Translations under genes and position numbers: made by a program
Part shown: positions 7,729 through 16,725 of the stretch, in pieces
Numbering within the stretch: position 1 is the stretch's first letter
Layout: each line of letters opens with the position of its first letter
Notes under the pieces: generated by a model
Told to the model about the DNA's origin: nothing
The model's input: the letters and a program-made list of their open reading frames with translations, nothing else
The model's database searches: none
From: Telluribacter humicola
GTDB taxonomy: Bacteria > Bacteroidota > Bacteroidia > Cytophagales > Spirosomataceae
NCBI RefSeq assembly: GCF_017355935.1
Contig: NZ_JAFIQT010000003.1
Span: 565,450 to 629,449, forward strand
Direction: 5' to 3'
DNA: 64,000 nt

Positions 7729-9501
7729 CTAGTTAAACAAGCGCTTAAAGAAGCCCTTCTTTTTCTGGTCATCCTCTTTTTTCTGGTCTTGTTTATCTTT
7801 ATCCTTTTCTGTTTCTGGCTTGTCGGCCTCACCGCTTACGACATCTTTGATAGAAGCCAGGATAGACTGCCAGATCAGGTTGAAAAAGGAGTCACTGGGC
7901 TGTCGCTTCACTGTCACATCGGCTACGCGAGCGGGGCCATCACCCGACGGATTGTTATTCTTGATGATGAGTCCATTAAGCAGGTTGGAAAGCAAAGACC
8001 TTTTCTCCAGCTTACCGGACTCATCATCCTGTTTAAGTACATTTACTTCCAGATTATTGTACAGCATCTGCATAGTGATGTGTGACTCATAGCTGTTGGC
8101 CTGCATCTGGAACTTCAGCAGGTTTAGTTGTCCTGATTCCACACTCGCCTTAGCCAGCGCGCGGGTAACCGGATTGATCTGCTTTATGCTGAAGTCTCTC
8201 ATTGAACCTCCACAGTTAAATGTTCCGTTATCAGAAGCCATATTAAAGTTAAAATAGGCATTGAGCCTGCTCGCCCCCATAAATCTGGTATATGCCCTCA
8301 CCCGGCAATAAGGGCGCCTGGCAATGGTAGCAGTATCATTAGTAAGATTCGTAATAGTACCCTGTGTACCCGTAAATTTAATAATTCCGCGTAGCCCCGT
8401 CTTCTCACTTCGCTCGCCGTAGTATACTTCTGTCCCCCTGACTCGTACGGTATCAAAGCAAACTACAAACTTAGCCTGCTTGAGTAGCTGGTGAGGATAT
8501 CTACCCGTTTGATTCTCTTCAGGGTCGGGATAGTTGCGATCCCTGTATATATCCATAAGGCCTTTATCTATTTCCAGCACCTCTGCAAATAGCTGCTGCC
8601 GCATCAGGAACCTGCGCACATCGACCCGCCGGGCTACAATATTTTCAAACTTGAAATCATATCGATCCTTAGAGATACCTATGACTTTTGAATATTGATC
8701 CTTTCCATGCCTGGGCTTATAGTGTACGTTCTGTACTTTGATGGTACTATCCCTTGATGAAAGTGCCAGCTCCTTCATCGAAAAAGTGTAATGATCATTT
8801 CCTGCATCCAGAGTCAGCCCTTTCAGCCGTATTTCTATTTGCTGTGCATACAGGACCCGACTGGTGTCCTGGGCCGTTTCTTCATTGAGCCGAAAGTCCG
8901 ACACATCCAGGTACAGCTCCTCCAGATGATTCTTTTTGGACTTTTCGCCATTGTTATTGATGTACGTAAAGTCTACGCTTGTGAAGCTGATGCGGTCTAT
9001 ATGAATAGACTGCAGTACCTGATTGATAATCTCGTACGGCGACTTCTTCGGACGATTTGTATTATAAGGCTTTTTGTCAACGGCCAGCGTCACGTTTGGG
9101 CTTTCTACGCGTATCTCATCTATGTCTAGTGATTTAAAGAGCAAAAGCTTCAGGATTGATACTCCTTCCAGGCTCAGCCTATCCGTTTGGACACTTGCCA
9201 CCTGATCAGGTGCTTTCTTCTGCTCAAGTAGTCTTTTATATACCGTTGAGTCCGACCTGAGCATGACGTCACTCACCCCGGCATTGCCCAGAAGTATGTT
9301 TACAGAAAGATCACTATAGCTGATGGAATAGAGCCCATCAGACGCTTTGCGAACCGACTCTTTCAGCGAAGAGTCCAGTTGTTCTTTTAGAAGACCTGGC
9401 AGCACCCACGATGCTAGTAAGACCAGCAATACGATTCCCCCCACAATACCAACTGACCAAATAATCCATCTTTTTGTAATAATCTCTTTGAGGTCACTCA
9501 T
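7729..9501 (-). CDS. AsmA-like / DUF748-type envelope protein
   Basis: The start is set at the ATG whose complement lies at 9499-9501 (MSDLKEIITKRW), because a transmembrane helix (WSVGIVGGIVLLVLLASWVL) follows at once; the frame is open 27 codons further but that part is not signal-like. The protein of about 590 residues has one N-terminal inner-membrane helix, then a long periplasmic region with repeated beta patterns of the kind found in AsmA-like proteins, and a strongly charged Lys/Asp/Glu/Gln tail ending in FFKRLFN. AsmA-like proteins are thought to carry lipids between membranes. It is convergent with the haloperoxidase-like gene, with only 9 bases between the stops. Family membership is from overall architecture. 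Confidence 0.65.
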   Translation of the reverse strand: MSDLKEIITKRWIIWSVGIVGGIVLLVLLASWVLPGLLKEQLDSSLKESVRKASDGLYSISYSDLSVNILLGNAGVSDVMLRSDSTVYKRLLEQKKAPDQVASVQTDRLSLEGVSILKLLLFKSLDIDEIRVESPNVTLAVDKKPYNTNRPKKSPYEIINQVLQSIHIDRISFTSVDFTYINNNGEKSKKNHLEELYLDVSDFRLNEETAQDTSRVLYAQQIEIRLKGLTLDAGNDHYTFSMKELALSSRDSTIKVQNVHYKPRHGKDQYSKVIGISKDRYDFKFENIVARRVDVRRFLMRQQLFAEVLEIDKGLMDIYRDRNYPDPEENQTGRYPHQLLKQAKFVVCFDTVRVRGTEVYYGERSEKTGLRGIIKFTGTQGTITNLTNDTATIARRPYCRVRAYTRFMGASRLNAYFNFNMASDNGTFNCGGSMRDFSIKQINPVTRALAKASVESGQLNLLKFQMQANSYESHITMQMLYNNLEVNVLKQDDESGKLEKRSLLSNLLNGLIIKNNNPSGDGPARVADVTVKRQPSDSFFNLIWQSILASIKDVVSGEADKPETEKDKDKQDQKKEDDQKKKGFFKRLFN

Positions 9502-9582
9502 GAGGTTAGGTACAGTAGATTTATATAAGTATGGGCAAAAACAACTAAAAAACCTATGCCACTGGTACACTTCAATGTGCAA

Positions 9583-9995
9583 CTACACTTCTTCGACCAG
9601 TAGTCTAATAATTGAAATAGCTGACCTGCTCAAAAAAAGTAAGATAGGTAAAAGTGCAACTCTATTACAAATAAGGCTAAAAGGCGAATAATATTACTAA
9701 TGAAGCGATACTATCAGCAGTATCCGATTGGTAAACAACAAGCTACTTAACGTATCCAGAGGCTACATTGATAGGATCAAACCAAGAAGTGATGTTAAAA
9801 ATATGTATTTTTGTACTGATAATAGATCTACTTCCAACCATTTCGACGACAAAAGGATCTTAGTATTACAGAAAGGACCTGAACAGGGAATAAAGTATAT
9901 GACTTCCAGTAAATCATAGCCTATTTCTCTGCTACTGATCCTTAGAGCTAGTTAAGACTAAGACCAAGAAAGCGTACGAAGCACCCCTACCTTCG
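9583..9995. other. Gene-free region upstream of the sigma factor
   Basis: About 410 AT-rich bases. A TAnnTTTG element (TATTTTTG, 9806-9813) is present but lies about 180 bases before the sigma gene, and I could not find a matching -33 element. A frame of 63 codons at 9728-9919 has no family resemblance and is probably chance. Confidence 0.4.
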
Positions 9996-10565
9996 ATGAC
10001 ATTGAACGAGCAGGAACTGGTGAACGGCTGTCGTCAGCGCGACCGACTCGCCCAGAAACGTTTATACGACGTTTTTGCGGGGAAGATGTTCGCTATTTGC
10101 CTGCGCTATACCAAAAACCGCCCCGATGCCGAGGATGTATTACAGGATGCATTTATCAAGATATACGAAAACATTGACTCCTTCCGAGGTGAATGTCCGC
10201 TTGAATTCTGGGTACGCTCGGTAGTGGTAAATACAGCGCTGAAACATCTGCGCAAGCAGAAACATTTGATGGAACTCGATGACATACATACGCAGGACAA
10301 CCACGTAGCGGATACGGAACTGACACTTTCGAGCTTCCAATGGCAGCAGTTGATGGGCTTCATTCATGAATTGCCTACTGGCTGCCAGACGGTGTTTAAC
10401 CTCTATGCCATAGAGGGATATCAACATAATGAAATAGCCCAGATGATGGGTATATCAGAAGGAACATCGAAGTCGCAATACGCTAGAGCGCGTATGTTGC
10501 TTCAGCAAAAACTAAGTAAAGAACAACGGTTCGACGATGAATCAGTCCGAAAAACACAATTTTGA
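9996..10565 (+). CDS. ECF-type RNA polymerase sigma factor
   Basis: A 189-residue sigma-70 family protein of the ECF class. Region 2 includes AICLRYTKNRPDAEDVLQDA (about residues 34-53) and the following FIKIYENIDSFRGECPLEFW. Region 4 includes LPTGCQTVFNLYAIEGYQHN and the recognition helix area EGTSKSQYARAR. Only regions 2 and 4 are present, as expected for ECF factors. The end overlaps the start of the next gene by 29 bases; that gene encodes a membrane protein with an anti-sigma-like N terminus, a typical arrangement in which the membrane partner holds the sigma factor until a signal arrives. The secreted-protein genes downstream are candidate targets. Confidence 0.93.
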   Translation: MTLNEQELVNGCRQRDRLAQKRLYDVFAGKMFAICLRYTKNRPDAEDVLQDAFIKIYENIDSFRGECPLEFWVRSVVVNTALKHLRKQKHLMELDDIHTQDNHVADTELTLSSFQWQQLMGFIHELPTGCQTVFNLYAIEGYQHNEIAQMMGISEGTSKSQYARARMLLQQKLSKEQRFDDESVRKTQF

Positions 10566-12072
10566 GGAGGAGTGGCGGCAGGCCTTTGACGAGGCTTCGG
10601 TACCTCCGCCACCTTCGGTCTGGGACGCACTGGATGCACACCTCGACCAGCAGGAAAAGAAATCGACACCGATAGTACCACTGTGGTGGCATTCGCCCCG
10701 GCTGTGGTACGCAGCGGCGGCTATAGGCGCCCTGCTAATGGTAAGCGTGCCCCTGCTACGCCTGGACAAAAAAGCGCAAACGGACCTACCGACCGTAGCC
10801 GTGGATAAAAGCAGCTCCGCGCCTCAGAACCAGCGAGTGGTAGAGTCATCTGACGAGCAGCCTACGCCGGAAGCCCGCCAGCAGGTAGCCGGTGAAAATA
10901 CTGGTGCCGCTGCACAGGAGCCAGCACCTCGTTACGCAACCAGAGGTCAGGTAGCCGAAAGTCGTAAAGCCAGTAAAGAAGCAGTACGCACTTTTGAGCA
11001 GAAACCTGTTACTTCACCTTCCCTGGCAGCAGTTCAGAGTCAGGTTGAGGCTAATGATAACAAAGGCCGTACTGATAAAAACGCTACGCCTGAGCTACCC
11101 CGCCCAGGTACTACTGATCCTACCTTTGCTACCAGGGTAGCTGCGGTTGAATCTGCGCGTACATCGGAGCCGGGTGCCATTGGGGACCTTCAGATAGAAG
11201 CCTTATCGCCACGGGAATTCCGCGACCTACCTGTATATACGCAAAAACGCTACGTATTCTTCCGGTACGATGCTCCGGATGATACTCCTCTGACTCCACC
11301 TACTAAGCCGAAGGAATACTGGGCGGGAGTAGGTGTGATGCCTGCTTCTTTCAATCCGGATGTGAATGTTACCTCACCTCCGGCCGCGTTTTCGGCCGCG
11401 AATGCCGGCCGGCAATCACTTTCGAGCTCGAGCCGCGCAGGCCTGTCGTACGCCGTGCAGACCCAGGGTGGTATGAAGCTCTCGAAGCACTGGTCCATCG
11501 AAACAGGAATTAGCTACTTACAGGGAAACTCTACCTTTGTGAGCGATGGGTATGTACTGGATGCTATGTCGAATCGTAGTGCCAATGTACTCGAGAATGC
11601 GCTGCTGGCTAATTCTTCCGGCTCTTACCGAGCCTCTAACGATAAGTCCCAGTTCGGGCCTCCGGCCAGCCCTAATGAGGTAGCCGCGGTGTACATTGAT
11701 CTGGATCAGCAGACACGCAACGACTACCGCTTCCTGCAGCTTCCTGTACAGGCTGGCTATACGCTCAATCCGGAAGGCAAGCTAAGCTATACGGTACTGG
11801 GAGGAATGGTAGCTAATATGTTCCTGCGCAACGACCTCGAAATGGCACCCGGCAATACCCTTACTACCACTGCCAGCGACGGTGTATACCGTAACCTGAA
11901 CTGGTCGGCCGCTACGGGCCTGCGGTTCAACTACCACCTGTCGTCGCACTGGACAGCCAGCCTCACCGGCTCGTACCAGAAGGCCATGTCGACGGGTATC
12001 CGCAACAATGATAATATCACGACACGTCCGCAGCTATACGGACTAGGTTGGGGAGTACGCTATTTATTTTAA
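10537..12072 (+). CDS. Anti-sigma-like membrane protein with C-terminal outer-membrane barrel domain
   Basis: The 511-residue protein has an acidic cytoplasmic N terminus (FEEEWRQAFDEASVPPPPSVWD), a pattern common in Bacteroidota proteins encoded beside ECF sigma factors, followed by one transmembrane helix at about residues 54-74 (LWYAAAAIGALLMVSVPLL). A low-complexity Ala/Gln/Pro/Thr-rich linker covers roughly 75-230. The C-terminal half looks like a small beta-barrel (SIETGISYLQ, YTVLGGMVANMF, GWGVRYLF). If the fold is right, one polypeptide reaches from cytoplasm to outer membrane. It overlaps the sigma gene by 29 bases, which suggests coupled translation. The function as a regulator is inferred from position and architecture. 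Confidence 0.75.
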   Translation: MNQSEKHNFEEEWRQAFDEASVPPPPSVWDALDAHLDQQEKKSTPIVPLWWHSPRLWYAAAAIGALLMVSVPLLRLDKKAQTDLPTVAVDKSSSAPQNQRVVESSDEQPTPEARQQVAGENTGAAAQEPAPRYATRGQVAESRKASKEAVRTFEQKPVTSPSLAAVQSQVEANDNKGRTDKNATPELPRPGTTDPTFATRVAAVESARTSEPGAIGDLQIEALSPREFRDLPVYTQKRYVFFRYDAPDDTPLTPPTKPKEYWAGVGVMPASFNPDVNVTSPPAAFSAANAGRQSLSSSSRAGLSYAVQTQGGMKLSKHWSIETGISYLQGNSTFVSDGYVLDAMSNRSANVLENALLANSSGSYRASNDKSQFGPPASPNEVAAVYIDLDQQTRNDYRFLQLPVQAGYTLNPEGKLSYTVLGGMVANMFLRNDLEMAPGNTLTTTASDGVYRNLNWSAATGLRFNYHLSSHWTASLTGSYQKAMSTGIRNNDNITTRPQLYGLGWGVRYLF

Positions 12073-12076
12073 TATT

Positions 12077-12114
12077 TTCGGGTAGTGGTTCCAACCATTT
12101 GACTCTAGCCCGAA
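12077..12114 (+). terminator. Possible terminator hairpin after the anti-sigma gene
   Basis: TTCGGG (12077-12082) can pair with CCCGAA (12109-12114), with an inner TGGTT/AACCA stem, followed by a T-rich TCTTTATT. It is weaker than the other hairpins in this window. Confidence 0.35.
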
Positions 12115-12190
12115 TCTTTATTACAACAAGTCCACCATAACAGATAGGTGTACAGTAAGTAGATGTAAACGCTAAAAGTATCTGTTAGCC

Positions 12191-13414
12191 ATGAACAAAA
12201 TACTAACCACTGCTGCCGTAACTGCAGCCCTGTTTACCGCCACACTTAGCGGATGTAACAACGACGGAAATACCCCTGCTCCCATCACAGGCAAGGAAGT
12301 ACATATCCCGGCGCGGGTAGCTGCCAGTACCACAGATTTTGCTTTTGATTTCTTCAAAAACCTGCAAAGTACTCAGCCTGCCGGAGATAACCTGTTTGTG
12401 TCACCGCTGAGCCTGCACATGGCGCTAGGCATGCTGCTGAATGGAGCCGAAGGCGAAACAGCCCAGCAAATTCAGAAAGCCCTGAAAATGGAAGGGCTGA
12501 CGCAGGCTGATCTGAATCAGGCCTACAAGACCCTCATGGAAGATCTGCCCCAGGCTGACCCGAGTGTGAAGCTGGCCATGGCCAATTCAGTGTGGTATCG
12601 CAACGGCTTCCAGGTCGAGAATAACTTCCTCGACGTGCTGCGCCAGTCGTTTAAGGCGGAGGTATCGGCTCAGGACTTTAATAGCCCCGCCGCCAAAGAC
12701 CGCATCAACCAGTGGGCCAGCGACAATACCAACGCTAAGATCAAGAAGGTTATTGACGAGATCCGGCCTGACCACGTCATGTTCCTGCTAAATGCGCTGT
12801 ACTTTAAAGGTGACTGGAAGTACCAGTTTGACCCTAAGCAGACCACTGATGCTCCTTTTACCCTGGCCAATGGCAGCTCGAAGAACGTAAAGATGATGTC
12901 GCTCCAGGAAGTTTTTCGCGTAGCCCGTACCGAAAAATACATAGCGGCTCAGCTCCCCTACGCCAGTGGTCAGTTTAACCTGACGCTACTCATGCCGAAT
13001 GGTGACGGTACCGTCAATAGTCTGATTGATAACTTCAGTGCCAGCGACTGGAGTAACCTGCAAAGCAACCTGCTGCAGGAAAGCAAAGTGATGGTAGGGC
13101 TCCCCAAGTTTACACTGGACTACGAGGTACAGCTGAATAAGACACTCCAGCAGATGGGTATGGAGCGGGTGTTCAGCAACCAGGCCGAACTGGATAAAAT
13201 CAGTAAATCTGAGCAATTAGCCGTAAGCCTTATCAAGCAGAACACTTACCTAGGTGTGGACGAAAAAGGTACCGAGGCTGCCGCCGTTACCTCCATCGGA
13301 ATAGTAGTAACCTCCATGCCTCCGTCGTATATGTTTGACCGGCCATTCATATTTATCATCAGCGAGAAAACATCTGATACCATACTCTTTATGGGACGTA
13401 TCATGAATCCATAA
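12191..13414 (+). CDS. Serpin-family serine protease inhibitor (lipoprotein)
   Basis: A 407-residue serpin of full family length. It starts with a lipoprotein signal ending TATLSGC (Cys22), so it should be anchored to an envelope membrane. Serpin landmarks include NLFVSPLSLHMALGML near the N terminus, NALYFKGDWKYQFD in the middle, and a reactive-centre hinge DEKGTEAAAVTSIG from about residue 357, followed by the DRPFIFIISEKTSDTILFMGRI ending. The small-residue hinge is of the inhibitory type, because it must insert into the main beta-sheet after cleavage. The scissile bond lies in the VVTSMPP segment, but its exact position and protease target cannot be read. It stands alone between lipoprotein genes and the sigma/anti-sigma pair. 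Confidence 0.95.
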   Translation: MNKILTTAAVTAALFTATLSGCNNDGNTPAPITGKEVHIPARVAASTTDFAFDFFKNLQSTQPAGDNLFVSPLSLHMALGMLLNGAEGETAQQIQKALKMEGLTQADLNQAYKTLMEDLPQADPSVKLAMANSVWYRNGFQVENNFLDVLRQSFKAEVSAQDFNSPAAKDRINQWASDNTNAKIKKVIDEIRPDHVMFLLNALYFKGDWKYQFDPKQTTDAPFTLANGSSKNVKMMSLQEVFRVARTEKYIAAQLPYASGQFNLTLLMPNGDGTVNSLIDNFSASDWSNLQSNLLQESKVMVGLPKFTLDYEVQLNKTLQQMGMERVFSNQAELDKISKSEQLAVSLIKQNTYLGVDEKGTEAAAVTSIGIVVTSMPPSYMFDRPFIFIISEKTSDTILFMGRIMNP

Positions 13415-13477
13415 TCTGAGTATTCCTAAACGTAGCTTTCATTCAATAGTAACAAATATCTTTAGTCAAAATTAGCC

Positions 13478-13900
13478 ATGAATCCATTCAAGAAGTTCCT
13501 TATTATTCCTGCTCTGGCGGTTGTAGCCTTACTGGCCTCCTGCGAAAAAGAAGATGTTGTCAAAGTAGATAACCAGATAGCCGGTACCTGGCAGCTGGAC
13601 GCCATCACCTACGGCCTTACACAAAAGACCGTGCGGGGGGCTCAGCTACCTTACTCTGAAAAATTAGAGTTTTCGGGTACCACCTATACCGTTACCCGCG
13701 ATGGTAAGGTTGAAAATACCGGCCGCTGCTATACCGGCGAAAGCCAGAAAGAAGCGCCTTATAAAAATGCAGTGATCTATCCTGATGATAACAGCTATCA
13801 GGCATACGAGATATCAGAGGGCCGTTTGTACCTGTACGAACGCGGTAAGCAAGGCTCAGTTGTAGCCGACGGCTCTGTCTACGAGTACAAACGTCAGTAG
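13478..13900 (+). CDS. Small lipoprotein, lipocalin-like
   Basis: A 140-residue protein whose N terminus (MNPFKKFLIIPALAVVALLASC) is a lipoprotein signal. The mature part has IAGTWQLDAITYG near its start and ends with short beta-strands (GRLYLYERG, VYEYKRQ). The G-T-W motif followed by strands is typical of the lipocalin-like small lipoproteins that are abundant in Bacteroidota; ligands of these are mostly unknown. A terminator hairpin follows. It is similar in style, though not clearly in sequence, to the lipoprotein at 16134. Confidence 0.75.
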   Translation: MNPFKKFLIIPALAVVALLASCEKEDVVKVDNQIAGTWQLDAITYGLTQKTVRGAQLPYSEKLEFSGTTYTVTRDGKVENTGRCYTGESQKEAPYKNAVIYPDDNSYQAYEISEGRLYLYERGKQGSVVADGSVYEYKRQ

Positions 13901-13925
13901 GTTTCTGACGTTTTCGGGGTGCGTT

Positions 13926-13957
13926 ATCGTCCGGAGGCTCTGCTTTCGGACGATTTT
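13926..13957 (+). terminator. Rho-independent terminator
   Basis: ATCGTCCG (13926-13933) pairs with CGGACGAT (13947-13954), followed by TTTGTTTG. It ends the small lipoprotein transcript. Confidence 0.7.
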
Positions 13958-14040
13958 GTTTGTAGCCATTCCAACCTTTCTGGTAGACCAGGGTCTTAAG
14001 GGCGTATTCTATTCGTCTGTCATTCAAAACCTAACCTGCT

Positions 14041-15339
14041 ATGAGATCAATACCTCTACTACTGCTACTTACACTGCTGATGACAGGACTGTGGTCCTGC
14101 AACGATCGCTGCCAGGAAACCCGCATTGTGAAGCGTATGACTCCAGTAACTGTATCACTCATGGAGGTACGGAGGAACCTGAAAACCGAGGCTCCCCGCG
14201 CGCTCGAGCATCCGGGTAAGATCTACGTTAAAGGAAACTACCTGCTCATTAACGAAATCAAAAAGGGACTGCACGTCATTGACAACAGCAATCCGGCAGC
14301 ACCGCGTTTTGTTTCGTTCATCAATATACCGGGCAACGGTGATATGGCCGTACGCGGCAACATCCTCTATGCCGATAGCTATACCGACCTGGTAGCGCTG
14401 GACATCACTGATCCGGCTAAGCCGCAGGAAGTAGGACGGGTAGATGAAGTATTCAAGAATGGCCAGTTTGAGGGAGCCTGGTGGAGCTACAACGAATCCG
14501 TTGGTGCCATCAACGACCAGAAAGTAGAGTACATCACAGAAACGATCAATACCAACTGCGAGGAGAACCCGATCATGCCTGAGATGTGGTGGCTGGGAGG
14601 GGCCTGGCGTATGATGGATGCAGCTTTTTCCAGCGCCGCCGCCCCATCAGCGGCTCCGGGTAGCAGCGACGGCAAAGGGGGCTCTATGGCTCGCTTTGCC
14701 CTATACAACAACTTCCTCTACACCGTCGGTCAGAACAACCTGCACCTCTTTGATATCTCTAACCCATCCAAGCCCACCAGCTTCTCCACAGTCAATTTAG
14801 GGTGGGGTATCGAAACCATATTCCCCTACAAGGATAAGCTTTTTATCGGATCTAGTACGGGTATGTACATCTACGACAACAGCAACCCATCTGATCCAAA
14901 GCAGCTATCGGTATTCCAGCACATGATGGCCTGTGACCCGGTAGTTGTACAGGACAATGTAGCCTACGTAACCCTGCGCTCGGGTACTACCTGCCGCAAC
15001 GCCCAAAATCAGCTCGACCTGGTGGACATCAGCGACCTGACGCGCCCGCGCCTCATCAAGAGCTACCCCATGCAGAACCCCCATGGCCTGAGCATTGACT
15101 TCCCGACGCTCTACCTCTGTGAAGGCAAGTACGGTCTGAAGACCTTTAATGTATCGGATCAGTTTGCGGTAGACAAGAATATGCTGTCGCACATGAAGGA
15201 CATCGACGCCTACGATGTAATCTCGCTGGGTAAGACGCTCCTGATGGTCGGTAAGGATGGCTTTTACCAGTTTGACGCTACCAATCCGCGCCAGCTCCGC
15301 CAGATCAGTAAGATACCAGTAGGTGAAAGTACTATCTAA
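14041..15339 (+). CDS. LVIVD-repeat lipoprotein, probable seven-bladed beta-propeller
   Basis: A 432-residue protein with a lipoprotein signal ending LLMTGLWSC (Cys20). It contains about seven copies of a repeat of the form 'strand - D-I/N-S-N-P-x-x-P - strand', for example GLHVIDNSNPAAP, LVALDITDPAKP, LHLFDISNPSKP, MYIYDNSNPSDP, LDLVDISDLTRP, GLKTFNVSDQ and FYQFDATNPRQL. This is the LVIVD repeat; seven copies would close a beta-propeller. Between the second and third repeats lies an insertion of about 100 residues that includes an Ala/Ser/Gly-rich stretch. Surface propellers of this type usually bind ligands or other proteins; no catalytic residues are evident. A small barrel gene follows 21 bases downstream and is probably co-transcribed. 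Confidence 0.9.
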   Translation: MRSIPLLLLLTLLMTGLWSCNDRCQETRIVKRMTPVTVSLMEVRRNLKTEAPRALEHPGKIYVKGNYLLINEIKKGLHVIDNSNPAAPRFVSFINIPGNGDMAVRGNILYADSYTDLVALDITDPAKPQEVGRVDEVFKNGQFEGAWWSYNESVGAINDQKVEYITETINTNCEENPIMPEMWWLGGAWRMMDAAFSSAAAPSAAPGSSDGKGGSMARFALYNNFLYTVGQNNLHLFDISNPSKPTSFSTVNLGWGIETIFPYKDKLFIGSSTGMYIYDNSNPSDPKQLSVFQHMMACDPVVVQDNVAYVTLRSGTTCRNAQNQLDLVDISDLTRPRLIKSYPMQNPHGLSIDFPTLYLCEGKYGLKTFNVSDQFAVDKNMLSHMKDIDAYDVISLGKTLLMVGKDGFYQFDATNPRQLRQISKIPVGESTI

Positions 15340-15360
15340 GGCTTCTAAACAAAACCGACT

Positions 15361-15945
15361 ATGAAGAAGCTACTTTCTCTATGTATGATCAGCCTGTTGG
15401 CGACTGGTTTGACTCTGGCTCAGGAGGTACCTTTTAAACGCCACTACGTCAACCATACTGAGTTGGGCGGACTATTCGGGCGGGTCAAGTACCTGCCATA
15501 CGCTGGGGCTACCCAGGTAGTAGAAAACCGCCTGAACCTAACCCTGCAGACCTTCAACGGCATGCGAATCAACCCAAGGCTGTCGGCCGGACTCACTACC
15601 GGCCTCGACTGGTATACGACGGCACTTATTACACCCATAGCCGCCGGTGCCAGGTATGATTTGGCTGGCAAACGCAACGTTCGTTTCTTTGCTACGGCTG
15701 ATGCCGGTTATGGCTTGGTATGGTTCCACGAAGACAACGAAGGATACCGTACCCAAGGAGGTATGATGCTGAATCCCGGTCTGGGCTTTCGCCTGGGCCG
15801 ACCCGATGGAGCTGCTTTCACAATCACGCTTAGTTATAAACGGCAGGAGGCATTTGTTACAAAACCCCCACTTTGGGACCAGACTGAGCGCTTCGAAACC
15901 CGCGAATACAACCGCATGTCTCTGCGGATGGGGATAACGTTTTAG
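15361..15945 (+). CDS. Small outer-membrane beta-barrel-like protein
   Basis: A 194-residue protein with signal peptide MKKLLSLCMISLLATGLTLAQ. The mature part shows regular alternating strands (RVKYLPYAGATQ, RLSAGLTTGLDWY, NVRFFATADAGYGLVWF, MSLRMGITF) and a C-terminal Phe, as in eight-stranded outer-membrane barrels. It lies 21 bases after the LVIVD propeller gene and probably forms an operon with it; a barrel together with a surface propeller suggests an envelope complex. Function is unknown. Confidence 0.7.
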   Translation: MKKLLSLCMISLLATGLTLAQEVPFKRHYVNHTELGGLFGRVKYLPYAGATQVVENRLNLTLQTFNGMRINPRLSAGLTTGLDWYTTALITPIAAGARYDLAGKRNVRFFATADAGYGLVWFHEDNEGYRTQGGMMLNPGLGFRLGRPDGAAFTITLSYKRQEAFVTKPPLWDQTERFETREYNRMSLRMGITF

Positions 15946-15986
15946 TAGCTATTAAATTATATAGGTTGCTACATTTGCTATGAGGG

Positions 15987-16068
15987 GCGTCTGGGACGCA
16001 TAGTCCGTGGTCCATATCTCCACGGATCTACATATAGCTGACGTAACTGGGCCTGTGAGATACAGGCC
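15987..16068. repeat. Cluster of three short hairpins, REP-like
   Basis: Three inverted repeats follow one another: GCGTC/GACGC (15987-15999), TCCGTGG/CCACGGA (16004-16026) and GGCCTGT/ACAGGCC (16050-16068). None is followed by a T-run, so they do not look like a simple terminator. The arrangement resembles degenerate palindromic intergenic elements. Confidence 0.45.
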
Positions 16069-16133
16069 ACGGGTAGGAACATTACTAATCAATAGAATTA
16101 AGTATTAGAAAATCAGGATTTGTAAAAAATAGT

Positions 16134-16616
16134 ATGCAAAGATTTATTTCGAGCGTGGCTCTCTTGTTGCTGCTGTGCGTCACCGCTTTCCGGTGCGAGC
16201 AGGAGGATTTTATCATAGACGCTCCGTATAGTTGTAGTAAAACCGGAGGTTTGGAAGGTACCTGGCGGCTACAGGCTTACCAGAACATCGACAGCCGCAA
16301 GCTGGAAGAAGACCCGGATCCAAGTGGCCGCGGCGTAGTGTTCACATTTAAGGAAGAAGGCGAAGCAGGTACTATCAAAGGGCATACCGTAGCCAATGAG
16401 GTTTTCGGAAGCTATCAGAAAGCCGACGCCTGTCAGCTCCTGAACGTTACTTTTGGTGGTACTAAAGTAGCCGAACCCACCTCCTGGAGTGCCAAAGCCT
16501 GGACCGCTATGAACAGCGCCACCGGGTATGAGATTTACACTTCGAAGGACCGAAAAGACCAGCTATCGATCTACTACAACAACCGCAGCGAGCGGATGAT
16601 ATTCAAGAGGCAGTAA
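16134..16616 (+). CDS. Small secreted or lipid-anchored protein, lipocalin-like
   Basis: A 160-residue protein with a hydrophobic N terminus ending in ...VTAFRC. The Cys could be a lipidation site, but Arg directly before it is unusual for a lipobox, so a cleaved signal peptide is also possible. The mature part has GLEGTWRLQAYQN and ends in strands SIYYNNRSERMIFKRQ, a pattern like the lipocalin-like or META-type small proteins of Bacteroidota. I do not recognise a specific family. It is transcribed toward the asparaginase gene on the opposite strand. Confidence 0.65.
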   Translation: MQRFISSVALLLLLCVTAFRCEQEDFIIDAPYSCSKTGGLEGTWRLQAYQNIDSRKLEEDPDPSGRGVVFTFKEEGEAGTIKGHTVANEVFGSYQKADACQLLNVTFGGTKVAEPTSWSAKAWTAMNSATGYEIYTSKDRKDQLSIYYNNRSERMIFKRQ

Positions 16617-16725
16617 AGGAGGAAGGGAGGAAAGGATAAAAGTGCCGAAAGGTATGACGGCTACTTGAAATTGATCATTGATCAACTCCTTTCCTCCGCA
16701 GCGGCGGCCGCCTCTTGTACCTTTC

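Noticed and set aside
9728-9919. Frame of 63 codons before the sigma factor
   Set aside because: No signal, domain or start context; composition is that of the AT-rich gap.
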